The notes beneath the pieces were generated by a model that saw only the letters and a list, made by a program, of their open reading frames with translations, did no database searches and was not told the origin of the DNA. A stretch of 64,000 bases of DNA from Kluyvera genomosp. 3 (GTDB lineage Bacteria > Pseudomonadota > Gammaproteobacteria > Enterobacterales > Enterobacteriaceae): NCBI GenBank assembly GCA_002211745.1, contig CP022114.1, positions 2,512,645 through 2,576,644 of the forward strand, read 5' to 3'. Made by a program: the position numbers and the translations under genes. Below, piece by piece: positions 1 to 10,746 of the stretch (within the stretch, counting starts at the first letter, position 1; every line of letters begins with the position of its first letter).

Positions 1-1
1 T

Positions 2-415
2 AAAAATGCCTGGTCACGGGAAATTATTGAACGTAATGGCACCTTTGGCATTGTGGTGCCGAGCGTTGCCGCCGCCAACTGGACCTATGCGGTTGGCAGC
101 ATCAGCGGGCGCGAAGAGGATAAATTCAATGCCTACGGTATTCCGACAATCAACGGACCGGTGCTTGGATTGCCGGTGATAGAAGAAAAATGCCTGGCAT
201 GGATGGAGTGCCGACTGCTGCCCGCCACCGCAGCGGCATCACACTATGACACCCTGTTTGGCGAGGTGGTGTCCGCTGCTGCTGATGAACGGGCGTTCGT
301 CGCCGGACGTTGGCAGTTCGACGATGATAAGCGCAATACGCTACATCATCTTGGCGCAGGCACCTTTGTCGCCAGCGGTAAACAGATCCGCGTGCCGCTC
401 ATTGACGCGCAATAA
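2..415 (+). CDS. flavin reductase-like (flavoredoxin family) protein, 3' part
   Basis: The reading frame is open from base 2 to the TAA at 413-415 and begins outside the window, so the N-terminus is missing. The 137 visible residues carry the pattern of the flavin-reductase-like/flavoredoxin split barrel: an N-terminal NGTFGIVVPS strand, the SISGREEDKFNAYGI segment, then PVIEEKCLAWMEC. Such proteins bind FMN and either reduce flavin for a partner oxygenase or act as small redox proteins; which applies cannot be told here. The downstream gene lies 250 bp away and belongs to a sugar locus, so a functional link is not implied. Confidence 0.7.
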   Translation, partial: KNAWSREIIERNGTFGIVVPSVAAANWTYAVGSISGREEDKFNAYGIPTINGPVLGLPVIEEKCLAWMECRLLPATAAASHYDTLFGEVVSAAADERAFVAGRWQFDDDKRNTLHHLGAGTFVASGKQIRVPLIDAQ

Positions 416-427
416 GGCCTTTTTTGA

Positions 428-454
428 AGACTGCGCAAAAAATTTGTGCAGTCT
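428..454. other. 12-bp inverted repeat after the flavin-reductase-like gene
   Basis: Stem agactgcgcaaa / tttgtgcagtct with a 3-base loop and one G.T pair, 13 bases after the upstream stop codon. No T-run follows it on either strand, so it is an incomplete intrinsic terminator or an operator for the locus that follows. The rest of 416-667 is AT-rich and shows no gene. Confidence 0.4.
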
Positions 455-667
455 CCTTAGCAGAAATGAAACACCGTTCCAACAACTCTTTGTTTTATCA
501 ACAATTCCCTCCTCTATTCCGCGCAAAAAAACCTCTGCGTAGACCAATAAAATATCGGCAATGCTCACAGAATATGAACGCAAAAATTTTTCGTATTGCG
601 CATATGAAATGCGTAGTGATTTAATCCTTATTGCCAAATCTTCTTTACACGTAGACTGAGAATAAAA

Positions 668-1750
668 ATGGAAAAGCGTTCACTGAATAAAAATATTGAT
701 TTACTCCTGCGCGGCTTTACTGAATTAAAAGATAATGGGCGTTTTAATGAACCCAATCTTGACGGTAGCGCCGGAGATTATATTTCATTCTCCAGTTGGG
801 AATGGCCGCAGGGCGTTGGGCTATTTGGACTGGTACGTTTATGGGAAAACACAAAGTCTGATAATCTATATCAAATTATCGACCAGTGGTTTCAGGGAAA
901 TATCGAAAAAGGTCTGCCGAGCCTCAACGTAAATACCACCGCGCCGATGCTGCCTCTCTCACTGTTCTGGTCCCATCACCGTCAGCCGCACTACCAGCAG
1001 GTGCTGGATAACTGGGCAAACCGCGTGATGACTGAGCTTCCGCGCACCCCGGAGCAAGGCTTCCAGCATGTGGTTTCCGACGGTATTAACGAAATGGAGA
1101 TCTGGGACGACACGCTGTTTATGGTGGTGCTGTTCCTCGCGCACTACGGTACGGTTTCCGGGCGTCAGGAGCTGGTTGATGAGGCGGTGCGTCAGTTCCT
1201 GCTGCATGCGCGCTATCTTAACGATCCGCAAACCGGTTTGTGGTACCACGGCTGGAGCTTTGTTGAGAACAGCAACTTTGCCAAAGCCCGCTGGGCGCGC
1301 GGTAACGCGTGGATTACCGTTGGCATCCTTGAGCTGCTGGAACTGGCAGACGTGGGCGCAGGCGTGCGCGAATACCTGATCGAGTGTCTGAAAAAACAGG
1401 TGAATACGTTAATCGACCTGCAGGCGGATAACGGCGCCTGGCATACCCTGCTGGACCATCCCGATTCTTACATCGAAATTTCCGCAACCGCCGGTTTTGG
1501 CTACGGCTTATTAAAAGGCGCACGCCTGGGAATTGGCGACGAACGCTGGTTAGAGGCAGGAATGAAAGCGCTGGCGATTGTTCAGGATAATATTGATGCT
1601 GAAGGAACTGTTCATAATGTTTCTTATGGCACGCGAATGGGGCGAACCCTGCAATTTTATAAAGACATTCCATTACAACCAACCGGCTATGGGCAAGCGT
1701 TGGCAATATTATGCCTGAGTGAAGGTTTGCGCCTGGCGGATAACAAATAA
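668..1750 (+). CDS. GH105 unsaturated rhamnogalacturonyl/uronyl hydrolase
   Basis: Intact 360-residue protein of the YteR/YesR family, which removes the delta-4,5-unsaturated uronic acid left at the non-reducing end of oligosaccharides by pectin or rhamnogalacturonan lyases. No signal peptide, so cytoplasmic. Family marks seen: WEWPQGVGLFGL (residues 44-55), the EIWDDTLFM segment (144-152) holding the catalytic Asp, GLWYHGWSF near 195-205 and RWARGNAWITVGI near 215-227, the last two lining the substrate groove of the six-hairpin barrel. It is the first gene of a probable operon with the large protein 29 bp downstream and the ExuT-like transporter. Exact substrate (rhamnogalacturonan versus another unsaturated disaccharide) is inferred from the neighbourhood. 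Confidence 0.85.
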   Translation: MEKRSLNKNIDLLLRGFTELKDNGRFNEPNLDGSAGDYISFSSWEWPQGVGLFGLVRLWENTKSDNLYQIIDQWFQGNIEKGLPSLNVNTTAPMLPLSLFWSHHRQPHYQQVLDNWANRVMTELPRTPEQGFQHVVSDGINEMEIWDDTLFMVVLFLAHYGTVSGRQELVDEAVRQFLLHARYLNDPQTGLWYHGWSFVENSNFAKARWARGNAWITVGILELLELADVGAGVREYLIECLKKQVNTLIDLQADNGAWHTLLDHPDSYIEISATAGFGYGLLKGARLGIGDERWLEAGMKALAIVQDNIDAEGTVHNVSYGTRMGRTLQFYKDIPLQPTGYGQALAILCLSEGLRLADNK

Positions 1751-1779
1751 AATACGACTCTTCTCTTTGGGAGAAAAAA

Positions 1780-4260
1780 ATGGCTATTGAATATAGTAAT
1801 TTTAATTTAACGGCGGGAAACGCCGTGCGCTACTGGCAGCTATCTGATATTACAAGTTTGCGCTATGACACGGTGGATTCACCGATGGCAGGCGAAATGG
1901 ATCCGTTTTTCTTTTTAAGCAAACATAAAAACTTTATTCCTCACACCTATCCGTGTCGCGATGATTTTCGCCAGCACTTTGCCGAGAAAAAGCCGCAGCC
2001 GTTCGCCAGTGCAAGCTACACGCGTTGGTGGTTCCCGTTTGCCTCTGACAGAGTCGACCTCTCAGGCTTTTGGTTCCGGCCAACCCGCGTTGGCGCCTGG
2101 GCCAGAACGCAGCTCGACTGCCCACAGGCGGGTGAGTATCGTTTCCGTCTGGCGTCCTGCGGCGGCGCATTGCTCAAGCTGAACGGCGAAGAAGTGCTCT
2201 GGATGGCGGATTATCAGCGCAACCTGGAAAACCAGCGCGAATTCACCCTTTCGCTGAAAGCGGGGAAAAATGAGCTGGAGCTGTGGTTTGATGACTTAGC
2301 CGAACGCGATATTCGCTTCTTTTTCCAGCTCGACTACCTTGCCGGCGAACCGCTGCAGGTAGCACTGGAAACCCCGCTGGTCGACGCGCAGGTCAAGGAG
2401 ATGGAGCAGATGCTTGACGGCGCATCCTTTGAGCATCCGGTGTATAACCGCGGCACCATTCGTCTGGTATTTCCTCAGCAGGCATCGACGGACTATGACC
2501 TGCACGTCAATGTGCTGGGCGATTTTATCTCTCTCGATGAACCGGTCGCGCTGGACAGCCGTCTGCCTGCCGGCGAGTCGCTGGTTGCCATTGCGGAAAG
2601 TGAAGACATCCCGGCTGACTTCCGTAATTTCCACATTACGCTGCAACGCGAAGGTTTCAGGATAAGCCGCACCCTCGGCGTCGAAATCTGCCACGCCGAC
2701 CGCCAGACGGCGATCCCGCAAACCCAGGAAGCGCGTATTGCGGAGGCGTTGAACGTCGTCGCTCAGGAAGGCGAATACAGCAGCGTTAAAGCGCTGGCGC
2801 GCCTGGCCTGCGGTCTCAACGATGAGCAAACTCAGCAGATGCTGGATGGCGTTCTGCCGTCGGTACTCGACTGTCATGATTGCGCTGACTTTACGCTGGT
2901 GCCGTTGCTGTGGTGTCGCACCGTGTGGGGCGACAAGATCGATCCCGCGGTTCGCGGGCGCATCGATGATGCCATTCTGCGCTTCCGTTACTGGATGGAC
3001 GAACCGGGCAACGATGTTCAGTGGTACTTCTCAGAGAACCACGCGCTGCTGTTCCACACCGCCGCGCTGCTGGCAGGCAACCTCTTCCCGGATGCCATTT
3101 TCACCCGCTCCGGGCGCAGCGGTCGCGAACAGGCGGCGGCAGGTAAGGCTCGCGTCATCAGCTGGCTGGATCATTTCGAGCAGTGCGAAATGGCCGAATG
3201 GAACTCGGCGCCTTATTTCCCTATCGACCTGAAAGGGCTCACCGCGCTGGCAGCTCTGTCTGGCGACGAGCAAATCAGCCAACGCGCCATTGCGGCAATC
3301 ACCCGTTTGCTGGCACAGATTGCCCGTTCCGCTCACCAGGGATTCCTGACCGCGTCGCAGGGCGTTCTTACGAACATACCCTTCGCGCCGGGCGCTCTCT
3401 GGAGCTGGCGGCGATATCGCGTCTGCTCTGGGTAAAGGCAACTACGGCTGCCGTTTCCATGCCCTGCCGCAACTCGCCCTGCTGCTGCGCGATGGCCTGC
3501 TCACCCTGCCGGCAGAACTGGCGGAGGTGGCTGCGTGGCAAAAAGAGAGCGCCATTGAGTGGTGCTTTGCTCAGGGGCCAACCGGATTGCCAAACTCTAT
3601 CACTACAAAAACCGCCACGCGGCGATGGGCTCAATTGCCGGCTACCGCTGGGGAGAATGGGGTTATCAGGAGACGCCTTTCCATTTGCGTCTTGGCAACC
3701 AACCCGAAGCGCAGATCTGGATTAACCACCCCGGTGAAACCCTGCACGGCGGTTTCGGTCGCCCTTCTTACTGGGGTGGCTGCGGCACGCTGCCTCGCGT
3801 TCAGCAATATCGCGGGCTGGCCGTACTGACGTTCAATCTGCATGCCGATCAACCGCCGTTTACGCATGCATGGCTGCCGCAAAGCCAGTTCGATGAAGTC
3901 GCTATCAGCGGCCAGCGCGCTGCCGTACGTAGCGGCGACGGCATGGCGCTGCTGGTGGGCAATCAGGCGTTCGAAACGGTGAATACGGGCCCAACCCGCG
4001 GCTGTGAAATTCGCCTTAACGGGCAACAAACCTGCTGGCTGGTTCGCATCAACGATCGGGTCGACAGCGACCTGGAGACTTTCAGCGCGCGCTTTAACGA
4101 CCTGACCATGACGCAACATGACGACGGCAGTATCGAAGTCAACGATCCGCTGTACGGCACGGTGCGTTTCCTGGCCGATGGCCGAGTGAGCGCCGAAAAC
4201 CGCACGCTTGACCCACAGCAGTGGACCGTTGCAGGCAGTAGCAGTGAACTTCCTCTGTAA
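1780..4260 (+). CDS. large uncharacterised protein of a pectin/rhamnoside locus (three apparent frameshifts)
   Basis: I do not recognise a named family. Start ATG has a good gggag ribosome site. The frame breaks near 3350, 3432 and 3575, each time as if one base were missing; repaired length is about 827 residues. Residues about 95-200 look like a PA14/jelly-roll carbohydrate-binding domain (AGEYRFRLASCGGALLKLNG, then SLKAGKNELELWFDD). Residues 300-620 are helical with aromatic-rich motifs such as VQWYFSENHALLFHT and GNLFPDAIF, suggestive of an alpha/alpha toroid as in many lyases and glycosidases; the last 220 residues are beta-rich (GYRWGEWGYQETPF). No signal peptide, so it acts in the cytoplasm. 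Position between a GH105 hydrolase and a uronate-type transporter suggests a role in processing imported pectic oligosaccharides. Confidence 0.6.
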
Positions 4261-4296
4261 CCAACGCCCGGCAGAGACCGGGCAAGGAAAATAATA

Positions 4297-5640
4297 ATGG
4301 ATACGCAAATAGATAAACCGTCTGCGCCTGCCGGGCAGACCTCTGGTGACGTTAATCCGAATACGCTGCACAACCCCGCTCGCGAAGTGGCGAAACCGAA
4401 AAGCAACTATCGCTGGGTGGTGTGTTCCATGCTGGTATTTGCGACGACGGTTAACTACATGGACCGTCAAATTCTCGGCCTGCTGGCGCCGATGCTGCAA
4501 AAAGATATCGGCTGGACGCAGATGGAGTACAGTTGGCTGGTCAATGCGTTTACCGTCGCCTACGGCGTCGGCACGCTGGTGTGCGGGCGCATTATCGACA
4601 AACTGGGACCAAAATCAGCTATGCGGTGGCGATGGTGGTCTGGAGCGCCGCGGCAATGGCGCACGCGGTCGTCGGTTCGGTCGCCGGTTTTGCGCTGGTG
4701 CGCGTGCTGCTGGGCCTCGGTGAGTCCGCTAACTTCCCGGCCGCGATGAAGGTCATTGCCGAGTGGCATCCAAGAAAGAACGTACGCTGGCTACCGGTAT
4801 TCTCGGGTTGCGGTCAATATCGGTGTGGTCATCTCGCCGGCGTTGATCCCGCTTATCGCGTTGCATTACGGCTGGCACGGCGCATTCTTAATTCTCGGTG
4901 CCGTCGGCTTCGTGTGGCTGATTCCGTGGTTTATCGCCTTTGGTCCGGTGAGAGCGAAAGCCAGCGCCGAAGAGCAAGCGTGGATTGCCCAGGATAAAGA
5001 AGAAGCCGTCAGCGTTTCCGCGATTAAGTGGACGAGTCTGCTGGGCTACCGTCAACTGTGGGCCGTCGCATTAGGCAAAATGTTGACCGACCCCATCTGG
5101 TGGTTCTTCCTGTTCTGGCTGCCAAAATGGCTCAACGAGTCGCGCGGTATCAACATGGAAGGTCTGGGTCTGCCGCTGATCGTCATTTATCTGTTCGCGA
5201 TCGTCGGCAGTCTGGGCGCGGGCTGGTTACCCGGTAAGTTGATGAGCAAAGGCTTTAGCACCGCCCGTGCACGTAAAATCACCATGCTGATTTGCGCCTG
5301 TCTGGTACTGCCGATTTTCGCCGCCACTCAGGTCGAAAATCTGTGGGCCGCCGTCGCGCTGGTCGGTTTAGCGGCGGCAGCACACCAGGGTTGGTCCGCC
5401 AACATTCTGACTTCGGTATCCGACCTGTTCCCAAGCGCCGCCGTCGGCTCCGTCGTCGGGATCGGTAGCACCTTCGGGATGATCGGCAGCGTTATCTTCT
5501 CTACGGTCATTGGCGCCGTGCTGGAGGCCTCTGGCAACTACTGGGCGCTGTTCGCCATCAGCTCGGTCGCTTACCTGTTGGCATGGGCGGTGATGTATCT
5601 GCTGTTAGTGCCGAAAATGGAACGGGCTAAATTCGAGTAA
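4297..5640 (+). CDS. MFS transporter of the hexuronate (ExuT-like, ACS) type (three apparent frameshifts)
   Basis: Repaired length about 448 residues with 12 predicted membrane segments. The start NYRWVVCSMLVFATTVNYMD and the conserved GLGESANFPAAMKVIAEW stretch are typical of the anion:cation symporter family (ExuT, GudP, GarP), which brings uronates and aldarates in with protons. Missing bases are inferred near 4619, 4773 and 4810, after which the frame is open to 5640. It follows the unrecognised large protein by 36 bp with an aagga ribosome site, so it is probably co-transcribed. Likely substrate: galacturonate, an unsaturated uronate, or a small pectic oligomer. Confidence 0.8.
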
Positions 5641-5657
5641 CCCGCTCCTCTCCGGCT

Positions 5658-5681
5658 GGCCCGTATCAGGCGATACGGGCC
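5658..5681. terminator. bidirectional terminator between transporter and LacI-type gene
   Basis: Perfect 10-bp stem ggcccgtatc / gatacgggcc with a 4-base loop, between two convergent genes. The stop codon of the LacI-type gene lies inside the left arm. Confidence 0.6.
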
Positions 5682-6704
5682 ACCGATTGACGCTCAACGA
5701 TGGCGCACGCCAGCTCAATCCGTCGCGGTATTTCCACACTCCCTGCAATCATATCCTGCAACAGCTCCAGCGCCAGCGTGCCAATTTCCTGTACCGGCAA
5801 ATGTACGGTGGTCAACGGCGGCGTGGCAAACTCCGCCTGCGGCAGGTTATTCATCCCGATCACCGAAATATCTTCCGGCACGCGCAGCCCTAAGGCCCGC
5901 ACACCATTGATCGCCCGAGCGCCAGCGAATCATTCGCACACAGTATTGCCGTGCACTCCCGTGGATTATCGCGAAAACGCGCGATCACCGCCTGCTCCGC
6001 CAGTTCCGGCAGCCAGTCGGTGACCGTCAAAATACGTGAATCGTCGCACTGCAGTTGGCGGCAGCGCATCGCGTCTCGCCAGCCGTCTTCACGCTGTTCA
6101 ATTGTTCGGCGACCCGGGTGCGTTAAAAACAGAATATCGCGATGACCGCGATCCAGCAGGTATTCACAGGCCATGCGCGTGGCAGAACGGTTACACGGCA
6201 GCACGCTGGATAAGCGCATCAGCGGATCTTCGGTGTTCACCAACACCGCAGGTTTTTTGAGGTTCACCACCGTATTGAGGAAGCCGCTGTCATCCACCGT
6301 CAGCGCCAGTACGCCCCGACGTCCGGTTCCTCCAGCAGCGCTTGCAGGGCGCCGTTATCATTATCGTTGAGCGGATGGGTGGTGAGATCAACGCCCAGCA
6401 CTTTCGCCCGTTCCTTCAAGCCTTGCAGAACATACCAGCTGAACTGGTAGCGGTTATAATCGAGCATCGCTACCTGTGAAATGGCCAGCACAATGCGCGC
6501 GCCACCCAGCTCCTGAGCCGGCGTGTAACGCATCGCCCGCGCCACTTCCTGAATACGCGTACGCAGTTCATGGCTGACCCCTTTTTCACCGGAGAGCGCC
6601 CGTGACACCGTACTGAGCGAAGTGCGACAACGGGTCGCAATATCTTCCAGCCGGACGCGGCGATATCCCGCATCGCGCTCGGCCTGATTGTCTGATTTAC
6701 TCAT
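5666..6704 (-). CDS. LacI/GalR-family transcriptional regulator (two apparent frameshifts)
   Basis: Repaired length about 346 residues. N-terminal LacI helix-turn-helix at residues 16-40 (VRLEDIATRCRTSLSTVSRA), hinge helix to about 70, then a periplasmic-binding-protein-like core with ILCANDSLALG, VPEDISVIGMNN and LTTVHLPVQEIG motifs. Missing bases are inferred near 6310 and 5900. It lies immediately downstream of the RhaS-like regulator (3-base gap), so both are probably transcribed together and likely control the flanking pectin/rhamnoside genes. The ligand is not evident. Confidence 0.85.
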
Positions 6705-6707
6705 CTC

Positions 6708-7529
6708 TCATCCTTTCTGCCGCCGCTCTTCACTCGGCGTAATTCCAAAGACCTTTTTATAGAGTGTGGTGAAATGATTGCTGTTAGCAAAGCCGCATAA
6801 ATAGGCAATTTCGGTCACCGACATTTCCGTTTCACGTAATTTAACCCGTGCTGAAACCAACCGCAGCCGTTTTAAATAGTTATCCGGCGTTAATCCCGTC
6901 GCCTCTTTAATATGACGAAACGCGGTGCGGGTCGTTAAATGGAAGCGCTCGGCAAGCTGTTGCCAGTTATGGTCTTCAAAACAGTGTTCTTGTAGCCAGG
7001 TTAATAGCTTATGCAGTTTATATTTGGTCGAGCTGTATTCCGCCTGCGTTTGCGCGTATTGCAGCGTAGTGACCAACTGAAAAAAACGCGCTTCACGTAA
7101 CGCCTGATTTTCCGCTTCCCGCATCTCTGGCAGAAAGATCTGTGCAATCATCTCTTTACACGCCATACGCGTCTCCGGCGACAGCCAGCCGTAACAGCTG
7201 GCCTGCTGCGCTGAAAACTGCCCCAGCAGCGTGTCAATCTGCTGCAAATATTGGAACGGCACCTGCGGATTGATCAAAATATTAATCAGCTTAAGGGTTC
7301 CCAGCTCGTCGTAAAAATGAAAATCGCCAGATTTGACGTAAAAAACGTCCCCTTGTTGAATATACAACGGGCGACCATTAATAACATGCAGACCGTGGCC
7401 CTGCTCCACAATCACCAGTTCATCAAACTCGTGGCTATGCTCGCAGTTATTATCCTCCGGGTCGCTGGCATACATCGCCAGCTTATCGCCGGTACTGGCG
7501 AAATAATATTCAGTAGTCAGTGTAATCAT
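6708..7529 (-). CDS. RhaS-like AraC-family activator
   Basis: Intact 273-residue protein. N-terminal cupin sensor (CEHSHEFDELVIVEQGHGLH near residues 29-48) and C-terminal double helix-turn-helix (residues 170-270) ending in the family signature VTEIAYLCGFANSNHFTTLYKK. Overall layout and motifs resemble RhaS/RhaR of the rhamnose regulon, but identity looks partial, so it is a paralogue. It is divergent from the GH78 rhamnosidase gene with a 200-bp shared promoter region (7530-7729), which makes rhamnose or a rhamnoside the likely inducer. In that region I see no confident operator. Confidence 0.85.
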   Translation of the reverse strand: MITLTTEYYFASTGDKLAMYASDPEDNNCEHSHEFDELVIVEQGHGLHVINGRPLYIQQGDVFYVKSGDFHFYDELGTLKLINILINPQVPFQYLQQIDTLLGQFSAQQASCYGWLSPETRMACKEMIAQIFLPEMREAENQALREARFFQLVTTLQYAQTQAEYSSTKYKLHKLLTWLQEHCFEDHNWQQLAERFHLTTRTAFRHIKEATGLTPDNYLKRLRLVSARVKLRETEMSVTEIAYLCGFANSNHFTTLYKKVFGITPSEERRQKG

Positions 7530-7729
7530 TGATGCTATCCAAACGGCTTACCGCACGACGGCACGATAAGCCATTTTTGCCCCAACGACGATTGAGAATC
7601 GCGGATTTGTGATCGTCAGTCGCACTATCCACCATCAGTGCCACTCTCGCGCCAAATTTGGCATTAGCAGAGTGGTTGCCGTCCCTCACGCCGCCGTATC
7701 CTGCGGACAACTTATTCCGAGGACGTCGT

Positions 7730-9298
7730 ATGTCACAAGCCATTCAGCTTAATGCCCAGCTCCCCATGGTCCGCCAGCCGCAGTTCTTGCACAAGGCAGA
7801 CTCGCTCACCCTGAGTTGCATCGTCAGCCGCGATCGCCGCATGCCGTCATTAACGCCGTTGCCGATCCGCAGGCGCTGTTCGGCTGGCGCGCCGAGCCGC
7901 TCTGTTCGCTGGAAGCGCTGTATCAGCGCGAGTTCAGCGAAGGCGAAAGCGTGATTATCGATTTTGGCAGCCACTGCGTCGGTTATCTGCAGTTTGCCTG
8001 CCACAGCGCCGGGAGCCCGCCGGATGCCCCGCCCATCTGCAACTCACCTTTGGCGAGACGCTCTGCGAGGTGTGCGAACCGTTTAGCGATTACCGCGGCT
8101 GGCTCAGCAGCAGTTGGCTGCAACAGCAGGATTTATGGCTGGACGTGTTGCCCGCCGAGGTTGCGCTACCGCGTCGCTACTGCTGCCGCTACGTGAAAAT
8201 TGAGGTCAAAGCCGTGTCGCGCAAATTCCGCCTGCGCTTCGACAGCCTGTTGCTCGACACCGTGACTTCGGCTCCCGAGCAGTGTCCGCCATGTGAGAGC
8301 GCCGACGCCGAACTCCAGGCCATTGACCGGGTGTCGGTACTGACGCTGAAAAACTGTATGCAGGAGGTCTTTGAAGACGGTCCGAAGCGCGACCGCCGCC
8401 TGTGGCTCGGCGATCTTCGCCTGCAGGCACTGGTCAATGACGTGACCTTTGCCCGCCACGATCTGGTGCGTCGTTGCCTGTATCTGTTCGCGGGTCACAC
8501 GCGTGCCGACGGCATGGTTTCCGCCAACGTCTTCGTCAAACCGCAGACGATCGCCGACGACACCTTCCTGTTCGACTACTCGCTGTTTTTTGTCGATGTT
8601 CTCTACAACTATCTGCAAAGCGCCGAAGATCTTGCCACAGCGCGCGAATTGTGGCCGGTAGCCAGACGACAGCTCGAACTGGCCTTTACCCGCCTCGACG
8701 ACAGTGGGATCGTGCGCGACAGCGACGACTGGTGGGTGTTTATCGACTGGCAGGAAAGTTTAAACAAACAGGCCGCGGCCCAGGGCGTGCTGATCTACTG
8801 CCTGCAACGCGGCCTGTGGCTGGCTGAACGGTTTGAGCCGCAGCTTGTCGCCGCCTATCGCGCACAACTTCGACGCCTGAAAACCGCAGCGCAAATGCAG
8901 CTTTGGGATGACGCGCAGGGATATTTCATCAGCGGCGAGGCGCGCCAGGTTTCCTGGGCTTCGCAAATCTGGCTGGTGCTGGCGGAAGTCGGCCACCCGG
9001 AACAGCGTCTGGCGGTTATGCAGCGGCTGCTGAGCCATCCGCCCGCGATCGCCATGAATACCCCCTATCTCCGCCACCATTTTATTGCCGCCCTGCTGCA
9101 ATGCGGGCTGCGCGAGCAGGCAGTCAAGGAGATCAAAGCCTACTGGGGGAAATGGTGCGCTATGGCGCGGACACCTTCTGGGAAGTGTTTGATCCGCAGC
9201 ATCCTGAATTTTCTCCGTATGGTAGCAAGCTTATCAATAGCTACTGCCATGCATGGAGCTGTACCCCGGCCTGGTTTATCCGCCTGTACGGTCTGTAA
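7730..9298 (+). CDS. GH78-type alpha-L-rhamnosidase, cytoplasmic (three apparent frameshifts)
   Basis: Repaired length about 523 residues. Start ATG at 7730 follows a gagga-like site (ccgagga). The catalytic-region pattern EDGPKRDRRLWLGD matches the GH78 motif that holds the general-acid Asp/Glu, and the C-terminal SYCHAWSCTPAWF matches the conserved S-HAWS-P segment. Frame changes near 7843, 8030 and 9148 each restore with one added base. No signal peptide, so it acts on imported rhamnosides, releasing L-rhamnose. Followed after 22 bp by a sugar symporter gene. It is shorter than many GH78 enzymes (often 850-1100), lacking extra N-terminal binding domains. Confidence 0.75.
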
Positions 9299-9320
9299 CA
9301 ACTAACGCGAGTTTATTTAT

Positions 9321-10693
9321 ATGGCAGAAACAACGTTTGAACGCTGGAAACAGCGCGTGGGCTACGGTATCGCCGATCTCTCCTGCAACCTGGTGTGGCA
9401 GCTTATCTCGCTGTACCTGATGTTTTTTTACACCGACGTGATGGGCTTACCGGCTTACTACGTCGGGCTGATGTTCCTCGTCACCCGCCTGGTCGACGGC
9501 GTGGCCGACGTGCTGATGGGCTGGTGATTGACAATACCGCGACCCGCTGGGGCGCTGCCGCCCTATTTGCTGTTCGGCGCGGTTCCCTTTGGTCTGCTGT
9601 GCATTCTGGCGTTCTATGTCCCGGACTTTGGCACCACCGGCAAACTGGTTTACGCCTTTATCACCTATTTGTGTCTGTCGTTCCTCTATACGCTGGTGAA
9701 TATTCCGTTCTGCGCCATGCTGCCGTTCCTGACCAATGACTCCGGCGAGCGCACCACGCTCTCTACCGTGCGCATTTTGCTCGGTTCCCTTGGCGCAACC
9801 ATTGTAGCCGTCGCCACACTGCCGCTGGTAAGCACACTGGGTAAAGGTAACCAGGCGCACGGTTTCTTCTACACGGCGATCGTGTTCGGCGTTGTCGCTA
9901 CCTTCTTTTTGCTGGTCAGCTTTCGCAACGTGAAAGAGAGTATCAGCATTACTCAGGAGCGCATGACCCTCAAGCGCGCGTGGGTGAGCCTGCGAGCCAA
10001 CCGACCGTGGTTTGTTTTCGCCATCAATATCTTTCTGATGTGGGGCGCATTTTTCTTCCAGACCGGCGCGCTGGTGTACTTCTTCCACTACTACGTCGGC
10101 AACGTTGAGTTGACAGCGGTGGTCGCGGGATTTCCACCTTCGTGCCGCTGCTCGGTACGCTAACGGTGCCGATGCTCGCCAGCCGCATGAAAAAACGTCA
10201 TGTCTATCTGGTCGCCAGCACCATTAACCTGCTGGCATGGGGTGATGATTGCCGCCGGAGCGAATACGTGGGGCTGATTGTTGGCGCCGTGATCCTGTCG
10301 CTCGGCGCAGGCCAACGCACGGCGATTTACTTCTCAATGCAGGCCGACCCGGTCGACTACGGGGTATGGAAAACCGGCATTAATACCGCAGGTATTCTCA
10401 CCTCCATCAATGGTTTCCTCGGTAAAGTCGCTATGGCGGGAGCCGGGGCAATTATCGGCGTGCTGCTCTCCTCCAGCGGCTATGTCGCCAACGCGGCGCA
10501 AAGCGACAGCGCTATGCTGGCGATAAAAGCCTGCTATCTGTATATTCCGGCGCTACTGATTATCGCATCGATGATCTGTATTGGACGCTTTTATCGTCTG
10601 GATGACGACTACGAGCAGATTCGCGCCGACCTGGATGCGGGGCGGCATGCACCAGAAGAGATGACCGCGGTCGCCGCAACGAAAACCGCATAA
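9321..10693 (+). CDS. GPH-family (MelB/YicJ-like) sugar symporter (at least four apparent frameshifts)
   Basis: Repaired length about 460 residues. The opening (ERWKQRVGYGIADLSCNLVW, then LMFFYTDVMGL, FLVTRLVDGVADVLMG) is diagnostic for glycoside-pentoside-hexuronide:cation symporters of the inner membrane. Later segments TRTTLSTVRILLGSLGAT-like and ADPVDYGVWKTG are also family marks. Frame breaks cluster at 9525-9560 and 10130-10265; all behave as lost G or C bases. Paired with the rhamnosidase, it is the likely importer of rhamnose-containing disaccharides. Confidence 0.8.
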
Positions 10694-10703
10694 TATCCGT
10701 GCA

Positions 10704-10742
10704 GAAGTCACCCGGCGTGCCAGAGCAACGCCGGGTGACTTC
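10704..10742. terminator. strong bidirectional terminator
   Basis: Perfect 15-bp stem gaagtcacccggcgt / acgccgggtgacttc with a 9-base loop, between the convergent symporter and pptA genes. Confidence 0.8.
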
Positions 10743-10746
10743 ATCA

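Noticed and set aside
3631-4500. 289-codon antisense frame spanning two genes
   Set aside because: Crosses the boundary of two clear sense genes and resembles no protein family.
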